A stretch of DNA of 64,000 nt from assembly GCA_903938815.1 (NCBI GenBank), contig CAJAES010000026.1, forward strand, positions 1-64,000, in the 5' to 3' direction. The translations under genes and the position numbers were made by a program. This DNA comes from an uncultured beta proteobacterium. GTDB taxonomy: Bacteria; Pseudomonadota; Gammaproteobacteria; Burkholderiales; Burkholderiaceae_C. This document shows positions 54,913-63,629 of the stretch, piece by piece. The first letter of the stretch is position 1. Each line of letters starts with the position of its first letter. The notes beneath the pieces are model-generated. The model made no database searches and was not told the DNA's origin. It saw nothing but the letters and a program-made list of their open reading frames with translations.

Positions 54913-55910
54913 GCGACTGGCAGGATATCGAGATCCGGGCCGCCGACTGGATCGCCGAGCGGGACCGTCGCCTGCAGGACGACTCATGGGACACGCAGCG
55001 CGAATCCGCGCTCGAGGCGTGGCTCGATGCCGCGACCGCGCACCGCGTGGCTTACCTGCGCCTCGAGGCCGCATGGCGGCGCGCCGACCGGATGCAGGCC
55101 CTGCGTCCCGTGACCGGACCGCCCGTGCAGCCCCACCGGCTGCGCGGTTGGGTGTCGCAGGTCCGTCCTTCCTGGCTCGGCCGCGCCGCCGTTCCGATGC
55201 TGCTGATGCTGTTCGTCGGCGCAGGCCTGTGGGTGCGGGAAGCGTCCACGCCTGCAGATTCCGGCCCCGCCGCAGAGGTTCACGTCACCGAGCGCGGCAG
55301 CCGGACGCAACTGGCCCTGCCCGACGGCTCACGGGTGACGTTGAATACTGCCACGCGGCTGAGCACCGCCATCTCGCCCACGCGGCGCTCGGTCTGGCTG
55401 GACGAAGGCGAAGCCCACTTCGAAATCAGCCCCGACCCGGGGCGGCCATTCGAGGTCGTCGTCGGCTCGCAGAGGGTCAGGGTACTGGGGACGACCTTCT
55501 CCGTGCGGCGCGAGCCGCACGGCGTGCGGGTTTCGGTCCTGGAGGGTCGGGTGCAGTTGCTTGGAGACCGCGGCACTCGACCCACCCTGCTGACCCGCGG
55601 CGATGTCGCTCTGGCCAATGACCGGCATGTCGTCGTCAGCCGGAGGTCACCCCACCAGCTGCTCGACGAGCTGGCCTGGCTGGAAGGCAAACTGGTATTC
55701 GATCAGGCCAGCCTGGCCGACGTCGCACGCGAGTTCAACCGCTACAGCGCAAGGCAACTCCTCGTCGACGAGACGGCTGCCCGCATCCAGGTCGGCGGGG
55801 CCTTCGACGCCGCGAATGTCGAGGGCTTCGCGCGCCTGCTGCACGCCGGCTTCGGGTTGGACGTCCGCATCGGGAACGACGAGATCAGGATTTCATCGCC
55901 AGCCCGATGA
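54909..55910 (+). CDS. FecR-type anti-sigma/transducer
   Basis: A 333-residue single-pass membrane protein. The N-terminal DUF4880-type domain (AADWIAERDRRLQDDSW, EAWLDAATAHRVAYLRLEAAWRRAD) faces the cytoplasm and would bind the sigma factor. The membrane helix is at about 92-109. The periplasmic FecR domain follows (ERGSRTQLALPDGSRVTLN, TAISPTRRSVWLDEGEAHFEIS, RVRVLGTTFSVRR). The C-terminal segment (LAWLEGKLVFDQASLADVAREFNRY) is STN-like and should contact the receptor's STN domain. It has a GTG start overlapping the sigma gene. Confidence 0.92.
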   Translation: MSDWQDIEIRAADWIAERDRRLQDDSWDTQRESALEAWLDAATAHRVAYLRLEAAWRRADRMQALRPVTGPPVQPHRLRGWVSQVRPSWLGRAAVPMLLMLFVGAGLWVREASTPADSGPAAEVHVTERGSRTQLALPDGSRVTLNTATRLSTAISPTRRSVWLDEGEAHFEISPDPGRPFEVVVGSQRVRVLGTTFSVRREPHGVRVSVLEGRVQLLGDRGTRPTLLTRGDVALANDRHVVVSRRSPHQLLDELAWLEGKLVFDQASLADVAREFNRYSARQLLVDETAARIQVGGAFDAANVEGFARLLHAGFGLDVRIGNDEIRISSPAR

Positions 55911-56247
55911 CGGACGCTGGAGGTCCGGCAGCCGGGGCACGGCCCCCAGGGAATGGCATAACGCGACTTGGAATGCCGTTTGGGGTGATCTGATGCCGCG
56001 AGGCTGCGGGCACTGGGCCTGGGCCTGGGCTTCGGAGTCGGCGTGATCGACGGCAACAGCCCGCCGAACAACGGCCCGTTCGCAGCCAATCGGTTCGCCT
56101 GTGTCTCGTCGCTCGGCGTGGCCGCCATCGGGTCCGCCGCCCGACGCGGTCGTAGCGCATGACTGCGGTCGCTGCGACAACCGTGCGTGATCCCGGTCCG
56201 GCCGACGGGGCCAAGCCGGGATCGGCACGGGTCGGTCGTCGGCACCC
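55911..56247. other. Gap between fecR and pepF
   Basis: 337 bases between convergent stops. No terminator, RNA or clear gene is visible. On the plus strand a 57-codon open frame without ATG (55989-56159, with a GLGLGFGVGVIDGNSPPNNG stretch) has protein-like composition and could be a gene remnant, but I recognise no family. Confidence 0.35.
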
Positions 56248-58050
56248 TCAGTCGAACGAAGCCTCCAACTCGTCCACCAACCGCCCCACATAAGCCACCG
56301 CGTCGTGGATCGGCTGCGGCGAGTTGATGTCGATGCCCGCCATCTGCATCAGCTCCAGCGGCGTGCGCGTGCCGCCGGCCTTCAGCACCTCGATCCAGCG
56401 CTGCACGGCGGGCTGGCCTTCCTTCTGCACGAGCAGCGACATCGCGGTCGAGGCCACGAGGCCGACCGAGTAGGTGTACGGGTACAGGCCCATGTAGTAA
56501 TGCGGCTGGCGCATCCAGGTCATGCGGGCGCCGTCGTCGATCTCCACGGTGTCGCCCCAGAACTTTGCCAGGATGCGGCCCTTGCAGTCGTTCAGCGCGG
56601 CTGCAGTGACGGAGCCGCCGCCTTCGGCCAGCGCATACACCTGGCGCTGCAGCTCGGCTTCCAGCAGGTGGGTCACGAAGTTGTGGTGGTAGGTGCCGAG
56701 CACCTGCATGATGACCGAGCGCCGCATGCGGGTCTCCTGGCTGCGGCCCAGGATGTGCTGCGCCAGCAGCATCTCGTTCATGATCGACGGCGCTTCGACG
56801 AAGGGCATCGCCGGGCGGGTGTTCACGTAGCGCTGGTGGCGCATCGCGAGACCGAAGTGCCCGCCGTGGCCCAGTTCATGCGCCAGCGTGAAGACGTTGC
56901 GCATGGTGTCCGACCACGTGATCAGGATGTACGGGTGCACGCCGTGGGGCGAGGCGCAGAACGCACCGGACGATTTGCCGATGTTGTCGGCCCGGTCGAC
57001 CCAGCGCTGCGTCATGGTCTTGCGTGCGAAGTCGCAGTAGTCCGCACCCATCGGCGCCAGCGATTCCAGGATCAGCTTGCAGCCTTCCTCGTAGGACACG
57101 TGGGGATTGAACTCCGGGTCCAGCGGCGCCTTGATGTCGCAGTAGAGCAGCTTGTCCAGGCCCAGCACACGCCGGCGCAGACGCGCGTAGCGCTGCATGT
57201 GAGGCGCCAGTTCGGCCTGGATGATGTCGAGGATGTTGCTGTAGACCGAATGCGGGATCTTGTGCGGCTGCAGCAGGAATTCCTCGGTGCTGCGGTAGTT
57301 GCGCAGCCGCGCCAGCGCCACGTTCTTGTTGACCTCGGTCGCGAATGTGGCGGAATAGGTCTGGTTGTAGGCCTTCAGCCCGGCGCTGAACGAGGCCCAG
57401 GCGCCTCGGCGCACGCTGGTGTCGCCGTGGGTCTCGAAGTTGGACTCGAAGCCGTTGACCGAATTCGCGTACACCGTGCCGGCAGCGTCGGTGAACGGCG
57501 CGAACTGCATGTCGCCGGCCTTCGACCGGCTGTAGACCATGTAGGGCGAGTGCAGCACTTCACCCAGAGCGGCCAGCACGCGCTCGGTGTCGGCGCCCAG
57601 GCGGTGCGGGCGCAGTTCCAGCAGGTCGTTCAGCAGGACGGCGAAGCCCGCCAGCCCGGGCTCGGCGGCCATGAACCGCTCCAGCAGGCCGTCGGGGAAC
57701 GCCAGGATCTCGGAATCGATGAAGGCCGTGCTGGCGCCGACGCGCGCATGCAGCGCCGACACGCGGGCCATCGCCGCCTGGTACTGCGGGTTGGTGCCGT
57801 CCTGCGCGTTTCGCAGGTGCGCAAAGGTGGACACGCGCATCGCGCGCGCCTCCACGGACTCCATGGCATCCAGGCAGGCCAGCAGCGTCGCCGCGCCGCC
57901 GCTCAGGTGCCCCTCGTAAGCGGCCAGCGCGAGGCGGGCTTCGTCGACGGCCTGGTATTCGGCCTCCCAGGCGACTTCATCGCCGAAGAGATCGCTCAGG
58001 TTCCAGGTGGAATCAACGGCGACTTCCGCGCGCTTGAGACGTGTGTGCAT
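56248..58050 (-). CDS. pepF: Oligoendopeptidase F (M3 family)
   Basis: A 600-residue zinc peptidase that cuts medium-size peptides in the cytoplasm. The metal motif is HELGH within LAHELGHGGH near residue 388, followed by an AMPFVEAPSIMNEM segment that carries the third ligand. The front segment VDSTWNLSDLFGDEVAWEAEYQAV is the normal PepF opening. I placed the start at 58050 for this N-terminus; the longer frame to 58782 would overlap the divergent receiver gene. It may help digest peptides brought in by the nearby operon, but it is on its own promoter and the link is only by proximity. Confidence 0.92.
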   Translation of the reverse strand: MHTRLKRAEVAVDSTWNLSDLFGDEVAWEAEYQAVDEARLALAAYEGHLSGGAATLLACLDAMESVEARAMRVSTFAHLRNAQDGTNPQYQAAMARVSALHARVGASTAFIDSEILAFPDGLLERFMAAEPGLAGFAVLLNDLLELRPHRLGADTERVLAALGEVLHSPYMVYSRSKAGDMQFAPFTDAAGTVYANSVNGFESNFETHGDTSVRRGAWASFSAGLKAYNQTYSATFATEVNKNVALARLRNYRSTEEFLLQPHKIPHSVYSNILDIIQAELAPHMQRYARLRRRVLGLDKLLYCDIKAPLDPEFNPHVSYEEGCKLILESLAPMGADYCDFARKTMTQRWVDRADNIGKSSGAFCASPHGVHPYILITWSDTMRNVFTLAHELGHGGHFGLAMRHQRYVNTRPAMPFVEAPSIMNEMLLAQHILGRSQETRMRRSVIMQVLGTYHHNFVTHLLEAELQRQVYALAEGGGSVTAAALNDCKGRILAKFWGDTVEIDDGARMTWMRQPHYYMGLYPYTYSVGLVASTAMSLLVQKEGQPAVQRWIEVLKAGGTRTPLELMQMAGIDINSPQPIHDAVAYVGRLVDELEASFD

Positions 58051-58188
58051 GTGGCTGTGAGCTTGTCGTCCAGCCCGCACTGTAGTCTGCGCGCCAGCCC
58101 GGCGGCACGTCTCGGTCGCCTGCCGCACAGATGGAACCCCGGTAGGGCACGAGCATCCAGTCTCAATTCGCATGACGGGGATCGCACC

Positions 58189-58755
58189 ATGGAAAGTCTC
58201 GGCAAGAGGCCACCTGAAAGCCGCCAGCCAGGCTCGCCCCTGATGCGTCACCTCAGGCGTCTGTTCAGCACGCCAGCCATCCCAGCCATCGGCCCGCATG
58301 CCGAGCAAGCCCCCGAAGTGTCCGACCAGTGGCCTGCATGCCTGCGCGTCCTGGTGGCCGATGACAACCCGCTCAACCTGATGGTCGCGTCCGAGATGCT
58401 CGGCTACTTCGGGATCCAGGCGCTGATGGCCGCCGACGGTGCCGAGGCGGTCGCGATTTCGGCGGTGACCCGGCTCGACCTCATCCTGATGGACCTGCAG
58501 ATGCCGGTGCTCGACGGGCTTGGCGCTTCGCGGCAGATCCGCAGCTTCGAGATGGAGACGCTGCGGGCGCGGGTTCCGGTCGTGGCCTACACGTCCGTCA
58601 GCGGCAGCCGGATGCAACTGGCGGCTTGCGGCATCGACGACCTGCTCGAGAAGCCCTGCGACATTCCGGCGATGCGGGAGTGCCTGCTGCGCTGGTGTCC
58701 GCTCCAGGGCGTCGCCGCGCAGCCGCCCGAGGCGGCTGCGCATCGCCGGCAGTGA
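58189..58755 (+). CDS. Stand-alone response-regulator receiver protein
   Basis: A 188-residue protein with a receiver domain from about residue 52 and no output domain. The acidic pair is D58-D59 (VLVADDNPLN), the phosphate acceptor D102 (LILMDLQMPVLDG), and the lysine is in LEKPCD. The first 50 residues are basic and proline-rich, of unknown use. Its sequence is closest to receiver domains of hybrid kinases, so it may act in a phosphorelay or on a motor or kinase complex. No histidine kinase is nearby. It is divergent from pepF. Confidence 0.87.
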   Translation: MESLGKRPPESRQPGSPLMRHLRRLFSTPAIPAIGPHAEQAPEVSDQWPACLRVLVADDNPLNLMVASEMLGYFGIQALMAADGAEAVAISAVTRLDLILMDLQMPVLDGLGASRQIRSFEMETLRARVPVVAYTSVSGSRMQLAACGIDDLLEKPCDIPAMRECLLRWCPLQGVAAQPPEAAAHRRQ

Positions 58756-58823
58756 GCGGTCCCGGGTAGCTGGACCGGGCAACCAGGCCAGCCTCGCGGC
58801 CCGCCGCTCAGCGCCGCGGCGCT

Positions 58824-60365
58824 TCAGCCACCCTGGGCAGGCCAGTACCTCTTGCGCACCTGCTGCTTGTACAGCTTGCCCGTGGGGTGGCGGGGGAGCT
58901 CAGGGTCGAAGTCCACGCTGCGCGGGCACTTGTAGGCCGACAGATGCTGGCGGCACCAGGCGATGAGTTCGGCGGCCATGGCCGGGCCGGCGTCGGCGGG
59001 GTCCAGCAGCTGCACGACGGCCTTCACTTCCTCGCCAAGGTCTTCGCTGGGCACGCCGATCACGGCCACGTCCGCCACCTTCGGATGGCCGATGAGCACC
59101 GCTTCGGCTTCCTGCGGGTAGATGTTGACGCCGCCAGAGATGACCATGAAGGCGCGGCGGTCGACGAGGTAGAGGTAGCCCTCGTCATCGACTCGGCCGA
59201 TGTCGCCGAGGGTGGACCAGCCGCGCTCATTGCGCGTCTGCGCGGTGCGCGCGGGGTCGTGGTGGTACTCGAAGACGGGGCCGTCCGAGAAGTACACGAG
59301 GCCGGTCTCGCCCACCGGCACTTCGTGCCCGCTCTCGTCGCAGATGTGCAGCACGCCCTGCGACGCGCGCCCCACCGAGCCAGGATGCGAGAGCCATTCC
59401 TGCGGCGTGATCGAGCAGAAGCCGTTGTTCTCGGTGCCCGCGTAATACTCGTGGACGATGGGGCCCCACCACGCCAGCATGCTGCGTTTGACCTCGACCG
59501 GGCACGGCGCGGCGGCATGCACGGCCACCTGCATCGACGACAGGTCATGGCGCTGGCGCACGGCCTCTGGCAGCTTGAGCATGCGCACGAACATCGTGGG
59601 CACCCACTGGCTGTGCGTGATGCGGTGCTGCTCGGTCCACTGCAGCGCCCGCTCGGCGTCGAACTGCTCCATCACGAACACGCTGCCGCCGAGCTTGATC
59701 ACGGTCATGCTGTGGCGCAGCGGGGCCGCGTGGTAAAGCGGCGCCGGCGACAGGTAGCGGCTCTCGCGGCCGTAGCCGAACAGCGGGGCCAGCAGCTTCA
59801 CAAGCATCGTGGGCGTGCCTGCGGCGGTCCCGGGCATGGGCCACTTCACGCCCTTGGGGCGCCCGGTGGTGCCGGACGAATACAGCATGTCCAGGCCCTG
59901 GGCAGGGTCGGCGATAGGCGTCTCTGGCGCGTTGTCGACGGCAGTGTCCCAGCCCTCGAAACCCGGGGCCGGCACGCCCGACATGAAGCAGCGCAGGCCC
60001 TGGGGCAGCAGCGGCCTCAGCTGACGGGCGAGATCGTCGAGGCCGGCCGACACCACCAGCACCTTCGCGCCGCAGTCGCGCACGATGTAGGCCAGCTCCT
60101 CGGCCAGCAGCCGGGTGCTGATGGTCGTGTAGTAGACGCCGGCGCGGTCGGCGCCGAAGCAGGCCTCCAGCAGCCGGCGGTGGTTCTTCATCAGCAGGGC
60201 GATGTGCTCGCCGCGCGCCACGCCGCAGGCGCGCAGCGTCTGGGCCACCTGGTTGGCGCGCCGCTCCAGCTGGTCGAAGCTGACGGATTCACCCGTCTCG
60301 CAGATCTGGAACGCGAGGCGCTGTTCGTCGCCCGGCCGGGCATCGATGGGAAAGAGATTGCTCAC
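58824..60365 (-). CDS. AMP-dependent acyl-CoA synthetase
   Basis: A 513-residue member of the ANL superfamily that activates a carboxylic acid to its acyl-adenylate and then to the CoA thioester. The phosphate loop is YSSGTTGRPKGVKW near residue 165, with YAGTEN and the GVNIYPQEAEAVL hinge region, and a C-terminal lysine in PRHPTGKLYK. It looks like the long-chain/aromatic acyl-CoA ligase group; chain length is not readable. It ends the minus-strand cluster with dehydrogenases and liv transport genes, so it probably activates the acid these genes handle. Confidence 0.9.
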   Translation of the reverse strand: MSNLFPIDARPGDEQRLAFQICETGESVSFDQLERRANQVAQTLRACGVARGEHIALLMKNHRRLLEACFGADRAGVYYTTISTRLLAEELAYIVRDCGAKVLVVSAGLDDLARQLRPLLPQGLRCFMSGVPAPGFEGWDTAVDNAPETPIADPAQGLDMLYSSGTTGRPKGVKWPMPGTAAGTPTMLVKLLAPLFGYGRESRYLSPAPLYHAAPLRHSMTVIKLGGSVFVMEQFDAERALQWTEQHRITHSQWVPTMFVRMLKLPEAVRQRHDLSSMQVAVHAAAPCPVEVKRSMLAWWGPIVHEYYAGTENNGFCSITPQEWLSHPGSVGRASQGVLHICDESGHEVPVGETGLVYFSDGPVFEYHHDPARTAQTRNERGWSTLGDIGRVDDEGYLYLVDRRAFMVISGGVNIYPQEAEAVLIGHPKVADVAVIGVPSEDLGEEVKAVVQLLDPADAGPAMAAELIAWCRQHLSAYKCPRSVDFDPELPRHPTGKLYKQQVRKRYWPAQGG

Positions 60366-60399
60366 GCGGGGGCTCCGCGGCCGCGGGTGGCGGCCGACC

Positions 60400-61413
60400 T
60401 CAATGCGCCAGGCACACCTTGCCGAACTGCGCGCCGCTCTGCAGGTAGGCCATGGCCTCCTTCAGTTCCTCGAATGCGAACACGCGGTCGACCACGGGAC
60501 GGATGCGGTGCTGCTCGATCGCGCGCAGCATGGCCTCGAAACCGTCGCGGTGGCCCACGGTCACGCCTTGCAGCCGCACCTGGCGCGTGATGATGAGTCC
60601 CAGCGAGGTGGCCATCGCGCTGCCGGACAGGATGCCGATCATGGCCACCGTGCCGCCCGGGCGGATGCAGCGCAGCGACTGCGGCAGCGTCTTCTCGCCG
60701 CCCAGTTCCAGGATCAGGTCGTAGCCGCGCCCGCCGGTGATCTCGCGCGAGGCCTTGGCCCACTCGGGTGTGCTGCGGTAGTTGATGGCGGCGTCGGCGC
60801 CGAGCGCGCGGGCGCGCTCGATGCGCTCGTCAGCGGAGGAGATCACCGTCACGTGCGCGCCCAGCATCTTCGCGAACGCCACCGCGAAGAGCGCCACGCC
60901 GCCGCAACCCTGCACGAGCACCCGGTCGCCCGGCTGCACGTGCCCGTTGGTGACCAGCGCGCTCCAGGCCGTGAGCGCGGCGCAAGGCAGCGTGGCCGCC
61001 TCGATGTCGCTGAGGTGCGCGGGCACCTTGGAGACGCCCTCCTCCGACAGGCACATGTAGCCCGTCATCGTGCCGTCGATGGGCCCGCCCAGGGATTGCG
61101 TCAGACGCTCGAGATCGGGCTCGCCGCTGATCCAGCGCTGGAAGTAGGTGGGGCAGACGCGGTCGCCGACGGCCACGCGGCGCACGCCGGCGCCGACCTC
61201 GGTGACCACGCCAACGCCGTCCGACACCGGGATCAGCGGCAGCGTGCCCGTGTGGCTGCCGTAGCCCCGGTTCGGAACGACCAGGTCGCGGTAGTTCAGC
61301 GAAGAGGCCTTCATCTGCACTACCACCTGCCCCGGGCCGGCCTGCGGCTCGGGCCGGGTGGACAGGCGCAGATGGTCCATGCCCCAATCGTCCTCGATCT
61401 GGAATACGCGCAT
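60400..61413 (-). CDS. Zinc-independent-looking medium-chain dehydrogenase/quinone reductase
   Basis: A 337-residue member of the medium-chain dehydrogenase superfamily. The coenzyme-binding glycine motif appears as GCGGVALFAVAFAKMLGA near residue 172. The N-terminal SSLNYRDLVVPNRGYG and the GVGVVTEVGAGVRRVAVGDRV segment are typical. The usual catalytic Cys and structural zinc cysteine cluster are missing, so it is probably of the NADPH quinone-reductase/enoyl-reductase type. It lies between the acyl-CoA dehydrogenase and the CoA ligase, on the same strand, and should act on an acyl intermediate. Confidence 0.83.
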   Translation of the reverse strand: MRVFQIEDDWGMDHLRLSTRPEPQAGPGQVVVQMKASSLNYRDLVVPNRGYGSHTGTLPLIPVSDGVGVVTEVGAGVRRVAVGDRVCPTYFQRWISGEPDLERLTQSLGGPIDGTMTGYMCLSEEGVSKVPAHLSDIEAATLPCAALTAWSALVTNGHVQPGDRVLVQGCGGVALFAVAFAKMLGAHVTVISSADERIERARALGADAAINYRSTPEWAKASREITGGRGYDLILELGGEKTLPQSLRCIRPGGTVAMIGILSGSAMATSLGLIITRQVRLQGVTVGHRDGFEAMLRAIEQHRIRPVVDRVFAFEELKEAMAYLQSGAQFGKVCLAH

Positions 61414-61449
61414 CGTTGTCTCGCTCGGTTCGGTTCGGGGTGGGCCTGT

Positions 61450-61514
61450 CTCGGGCCTCTTTCAGGCGGATATCAGGCGGGTCTCAGGCGTCTCTGGGTG
61501 TCTCTCGGGTGTCC
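61450..61514. repeat. Imperfect short tandem repeat
   Basis: Units such as TCAGGCGG, TCAGGCGGG, TCAGGCGTC, TCTGGGTGTC and TCTCGGGTGTC follow one another at steps of about 9-11 bases. The block fills most of the 102-base gap between the two dehydrogenase genes. Confidence 0.5.
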
Positions 61515-61515
61515 T

Positions 61516-62652
61516 TCAGCCGCGTGGCAGGCTCCTGGCCACGCGCTCCAGCAGCATCTCTGTCGAGCCGTCGACCAGCGTGGCCACCTGCGCCGCTGCC
61601 AGGTGGCGCAGGAAGGGGTGGGCGTCGCGCAGGCCCTCGGCGCCCATGGCGTGCATGAGCGCCGCGATGTGCCGGCCAGCCATGCGCGTGGCAAAGACCT
61701 TGGCCTGCGCCGCCGCGGTCTGCGCGTCCTGCCTGGCGTCGATGCGAGCGGCGGCAGCCTCCACCAGCAGTCGCGCCGCCTGCAGGTCGATGGCAGCGTC
61801 GGCCAGGCTCCAGCGCCAGCCCTGGTGGCCCTGCAGGGGCTGGCCGAAGCTGTGGCGCGTGGCGCCGTAGTCCGCCGCCACGCGCAGGCACTCGGCGACC
61901 ATGCCGCAGCACATGGCGGCCACGTAGGTGCGCGCGCCGTTGATGGAGCCCAGGGCCGCCTTGAAGGCCTGCCCTGCGGGGTGCAGCAGTTCGTCGGCCC
62001 GGGCCCGGTAGCCCTGCAGCCGGAAACCGCCGGTGTCGATGCCGCGCGCCGCGGATGTGTCCGCCGCGGGGTCGCGCAGGAAGCCTTCCCGCGTGCCGTC
62101 CACGACGAAGGCCGCGATACCGCGGGCCCCGCTGCCGGGCTCGGCCTGCACGTAGACCACCAGCACATCGGCGTGCGTGGCGTTGACGATCCAGGCCTTG
62201 CGCCCGTCGAGCACCCAGCCCGCCCCGTCGGGCCGGGCCTGCATGGTGATGGCCGAGAAGTCGGAGCCGGCGCCGGGTTCGGTCAGGGCCGTGCAGCCTG
62301 TGCGGCGGCCGGCCAGCAGATCGGGCACGTAGCGGCGCGCCACTTCGGGCGCGGCGCTGTCGGCCAGGTGCCGGGCGACGTTGTGCGTGTTGACCCAGGA
62401 CATCGAGAACCCGAAATCCGCTGCTGCCAGGATCTCGGCCACCCGCCACTTGCAGGCGAAGGACAGCCCGCGCCCGCCGTGCGCCACCGGCACTTCGATG
62501 CCCAGCAGGCCAGCCTGCGCCGCCAGCGGCAGCACGGCGCGTGTGTCGGCGGCGCCCTGCGCCCAGGCGGCTGCCAGCGGCCGCACGTGCGCGTCGGCAA
62601 AGGCGCGCGCGTCGTCCAGCACGGCCTGCTCCTGCGGCGCGAGGGTGCTCAT
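61516..62652 (-). CDS. Acyl-CoA dehydrogenase
   Basis: A 378-residue flavoprotein that oxidises an acyl-CoA at the alpha-beta bond and passes electrons to ETF. Features are the TALTEPGAGSDFSAITMQA loop (FAD/substrate), DGRKAWIVNATHADVLVVY, TRHSFGQPLQGHQGW, and a C-terminal LVDGSTEMLLERVARSL in place of the common YEGT-type motif. The start at 62652 overlaps livM by four bases. The substrate may be a branched or aromatic-side-chain acyl-CoA given the liv-type permeases upstream, but this is inference. Confidence 0.9.
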   Translation of the reverse strand: MSTLAPQEQAVLDDARAFADAHVRPLAAAWAQGAADTRAVLPLAAQAGLLGIEVPVAHGGRGLSFACKWRVAEILAAADFGFSMSWVNTHNVARHLADSAAPEVARRYVPDLLAGRRTGCTALTEPGAGSDFSAITMQARPDGAGWVLDGRKAWIVNATHADVLVVYVQAEPGSGARGIAAFVVDGTREGFLRDPAADTSAARGIDTGGFRLQGYRARADELLHPAGQAFKAALGSINGARTYVAAMCCGMVAECLRVAADYGATRHSFGQPLQGHQGWRWSLADAAIDLQAARLLVEAAAARIDARQDAQTAAAQAKVFATRMAGRHIAALMHAMGAEGLRDAHPFLRHLAAAQVATLVDGSTEMLLERVARSLPRG

Positions 62653-63629
62653 CGGCCCGCGCCCTTCAGCCGCGCGCCCAGTGCGCGCAGGCCCTGCCCG
62701 ATCAGCGGCACCAGGCCTCGCGGCATGAAAATCGTGGCGGTGACGAGGATGAAGCCGTAGATCACCAGCCGGTAGGTCTCGGCCACGCGCAGGTACTCCG
62801 GCAGGAACACCACCGCGAAGGCCCCCACCACCGGCCCGGCCAGGGTGCCGCTGCCGCCCAGGATGACGGCCAGGATGGCGTTGAGCGAGTGGTCCACGCC
62901 GAAGGCGTCGGGGTTCAGGAAGCCGATGAAGTGCGCGTACAGCGCGCCGGCCAGCCCCGCCAGGCTGGCGCTGACCACGAAGGCCAGCAGCTTGTAGCGC
63001 CAGGCCTGCACGCCCGCCGCCTCGATCAGGGTCTCGTTCTGGCGGATGGCGACCAGCACGCGCCCCACCCGCGAGTGCAGGATCAGCGCGCACAGCAGCG
63101 TGGCCAGCGCCGCGGCCAGCAGCACGAGGTAGTAGTAGCCCTTGCGCTCGCCCAGGTTCCAGACGAGGCCGCCGAGCGCGATATCCGCCGGGCGCGGCAC
63201 GTTGGAAATGCCGGCCTCGCCGCCAGTGAGCGAACTCCACGTGGTCAGCACGATGAAGATCACCATGTTGTAGGCCAGCGTGACGATGGCGAAGTAGTGC
63301 CCCTTCACGCGCAGGCTCGGGTAGCCGGCCAGCAGGGCCAGCACGGCCGTCATCACCGGGGCCGCGGCCATGGTCAGCCAGACCGGCCAGCCCAGGTTCA
63401 CGCTGAGCAGCGTGGAGCTGTAGGCGCCGATGCCCATGAAGCCCGCCTGCGCGATGGACACATAGCCCGTGAAGCCCTGGATCAGGTTCTGCCCCTGGGC
63501 CAGCACCACCCAGATCAGCGACAGGATCACCAGGTGCAGGAAATACGGCAGCTTGACCCACATCGGCAGGGCCAGCGCCGCCAGCGCCAGCACGATCAGG
63601 CCCGCGATGCGGAAGGTGCGCGCGCTCAT
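62649..63629 (-). CDS. livM: Branched-chain amino acid-type ABC permease (LivM)
   Basis: A 326-residue inner-membrane permease with about ten hydrophobic segments. The GQNLIQGFTGYVSIAQAGFMGIGAYSS segment and the later GGSGTLAGPVVGAFAVVFLPEYL are LivM signatures. It works with LivH, two ATPases (LivG, LivF) and a binding protein, none of which is inside the window apart from livH. The start overlaps the livH stop (ATGA). In this kind of cluster the cargo is often an aromatic or fatty acid and not an amino acid. Confidence 0.92.
   Translation of the reverse strand: MSARTFRIAGLIVLALAALALPMWVKLPYFLHLVILSLIWVVLAQGQNLIQGFTGYVSIAQAGFMGIGAYSSTLLSVNLGWPVWLTMAAAPVMTAVLALLAGYPSLRVKGHYFAIVTLAYNMVIFIVLTTWSSLTGGEAGISNVPRPADIALGGLVWNLGERKGYYYLVLLAAALATLLCALILHSRVGRVLVAIRQNETLIEAAGVQAWRYKLLAFVVSASLAGLAGALYAHFIGFLNPDAFGVDHSLNAILAVILGGSGTLAGPVVGAFAVVFLPEYLRVAETYRLVIYGFILVTATIFMPRGLVPLIGQGLRALGARLKGAGR

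Noticed and set aside
51707..55910. Iron or siderophore uptake as the default role for the receptor and FecIR pair
   Set aside because: FecI/FecR homology alone is not evidence for iron. No siderophore, haem or Fur-box-like signal was seen, and the cotranscribed genes are peptide enzymes.
61450..61514. CRISPR array
   Set aside because: The units are only 9-11 bases, imperfect and without spacers, and no cas genes are present.
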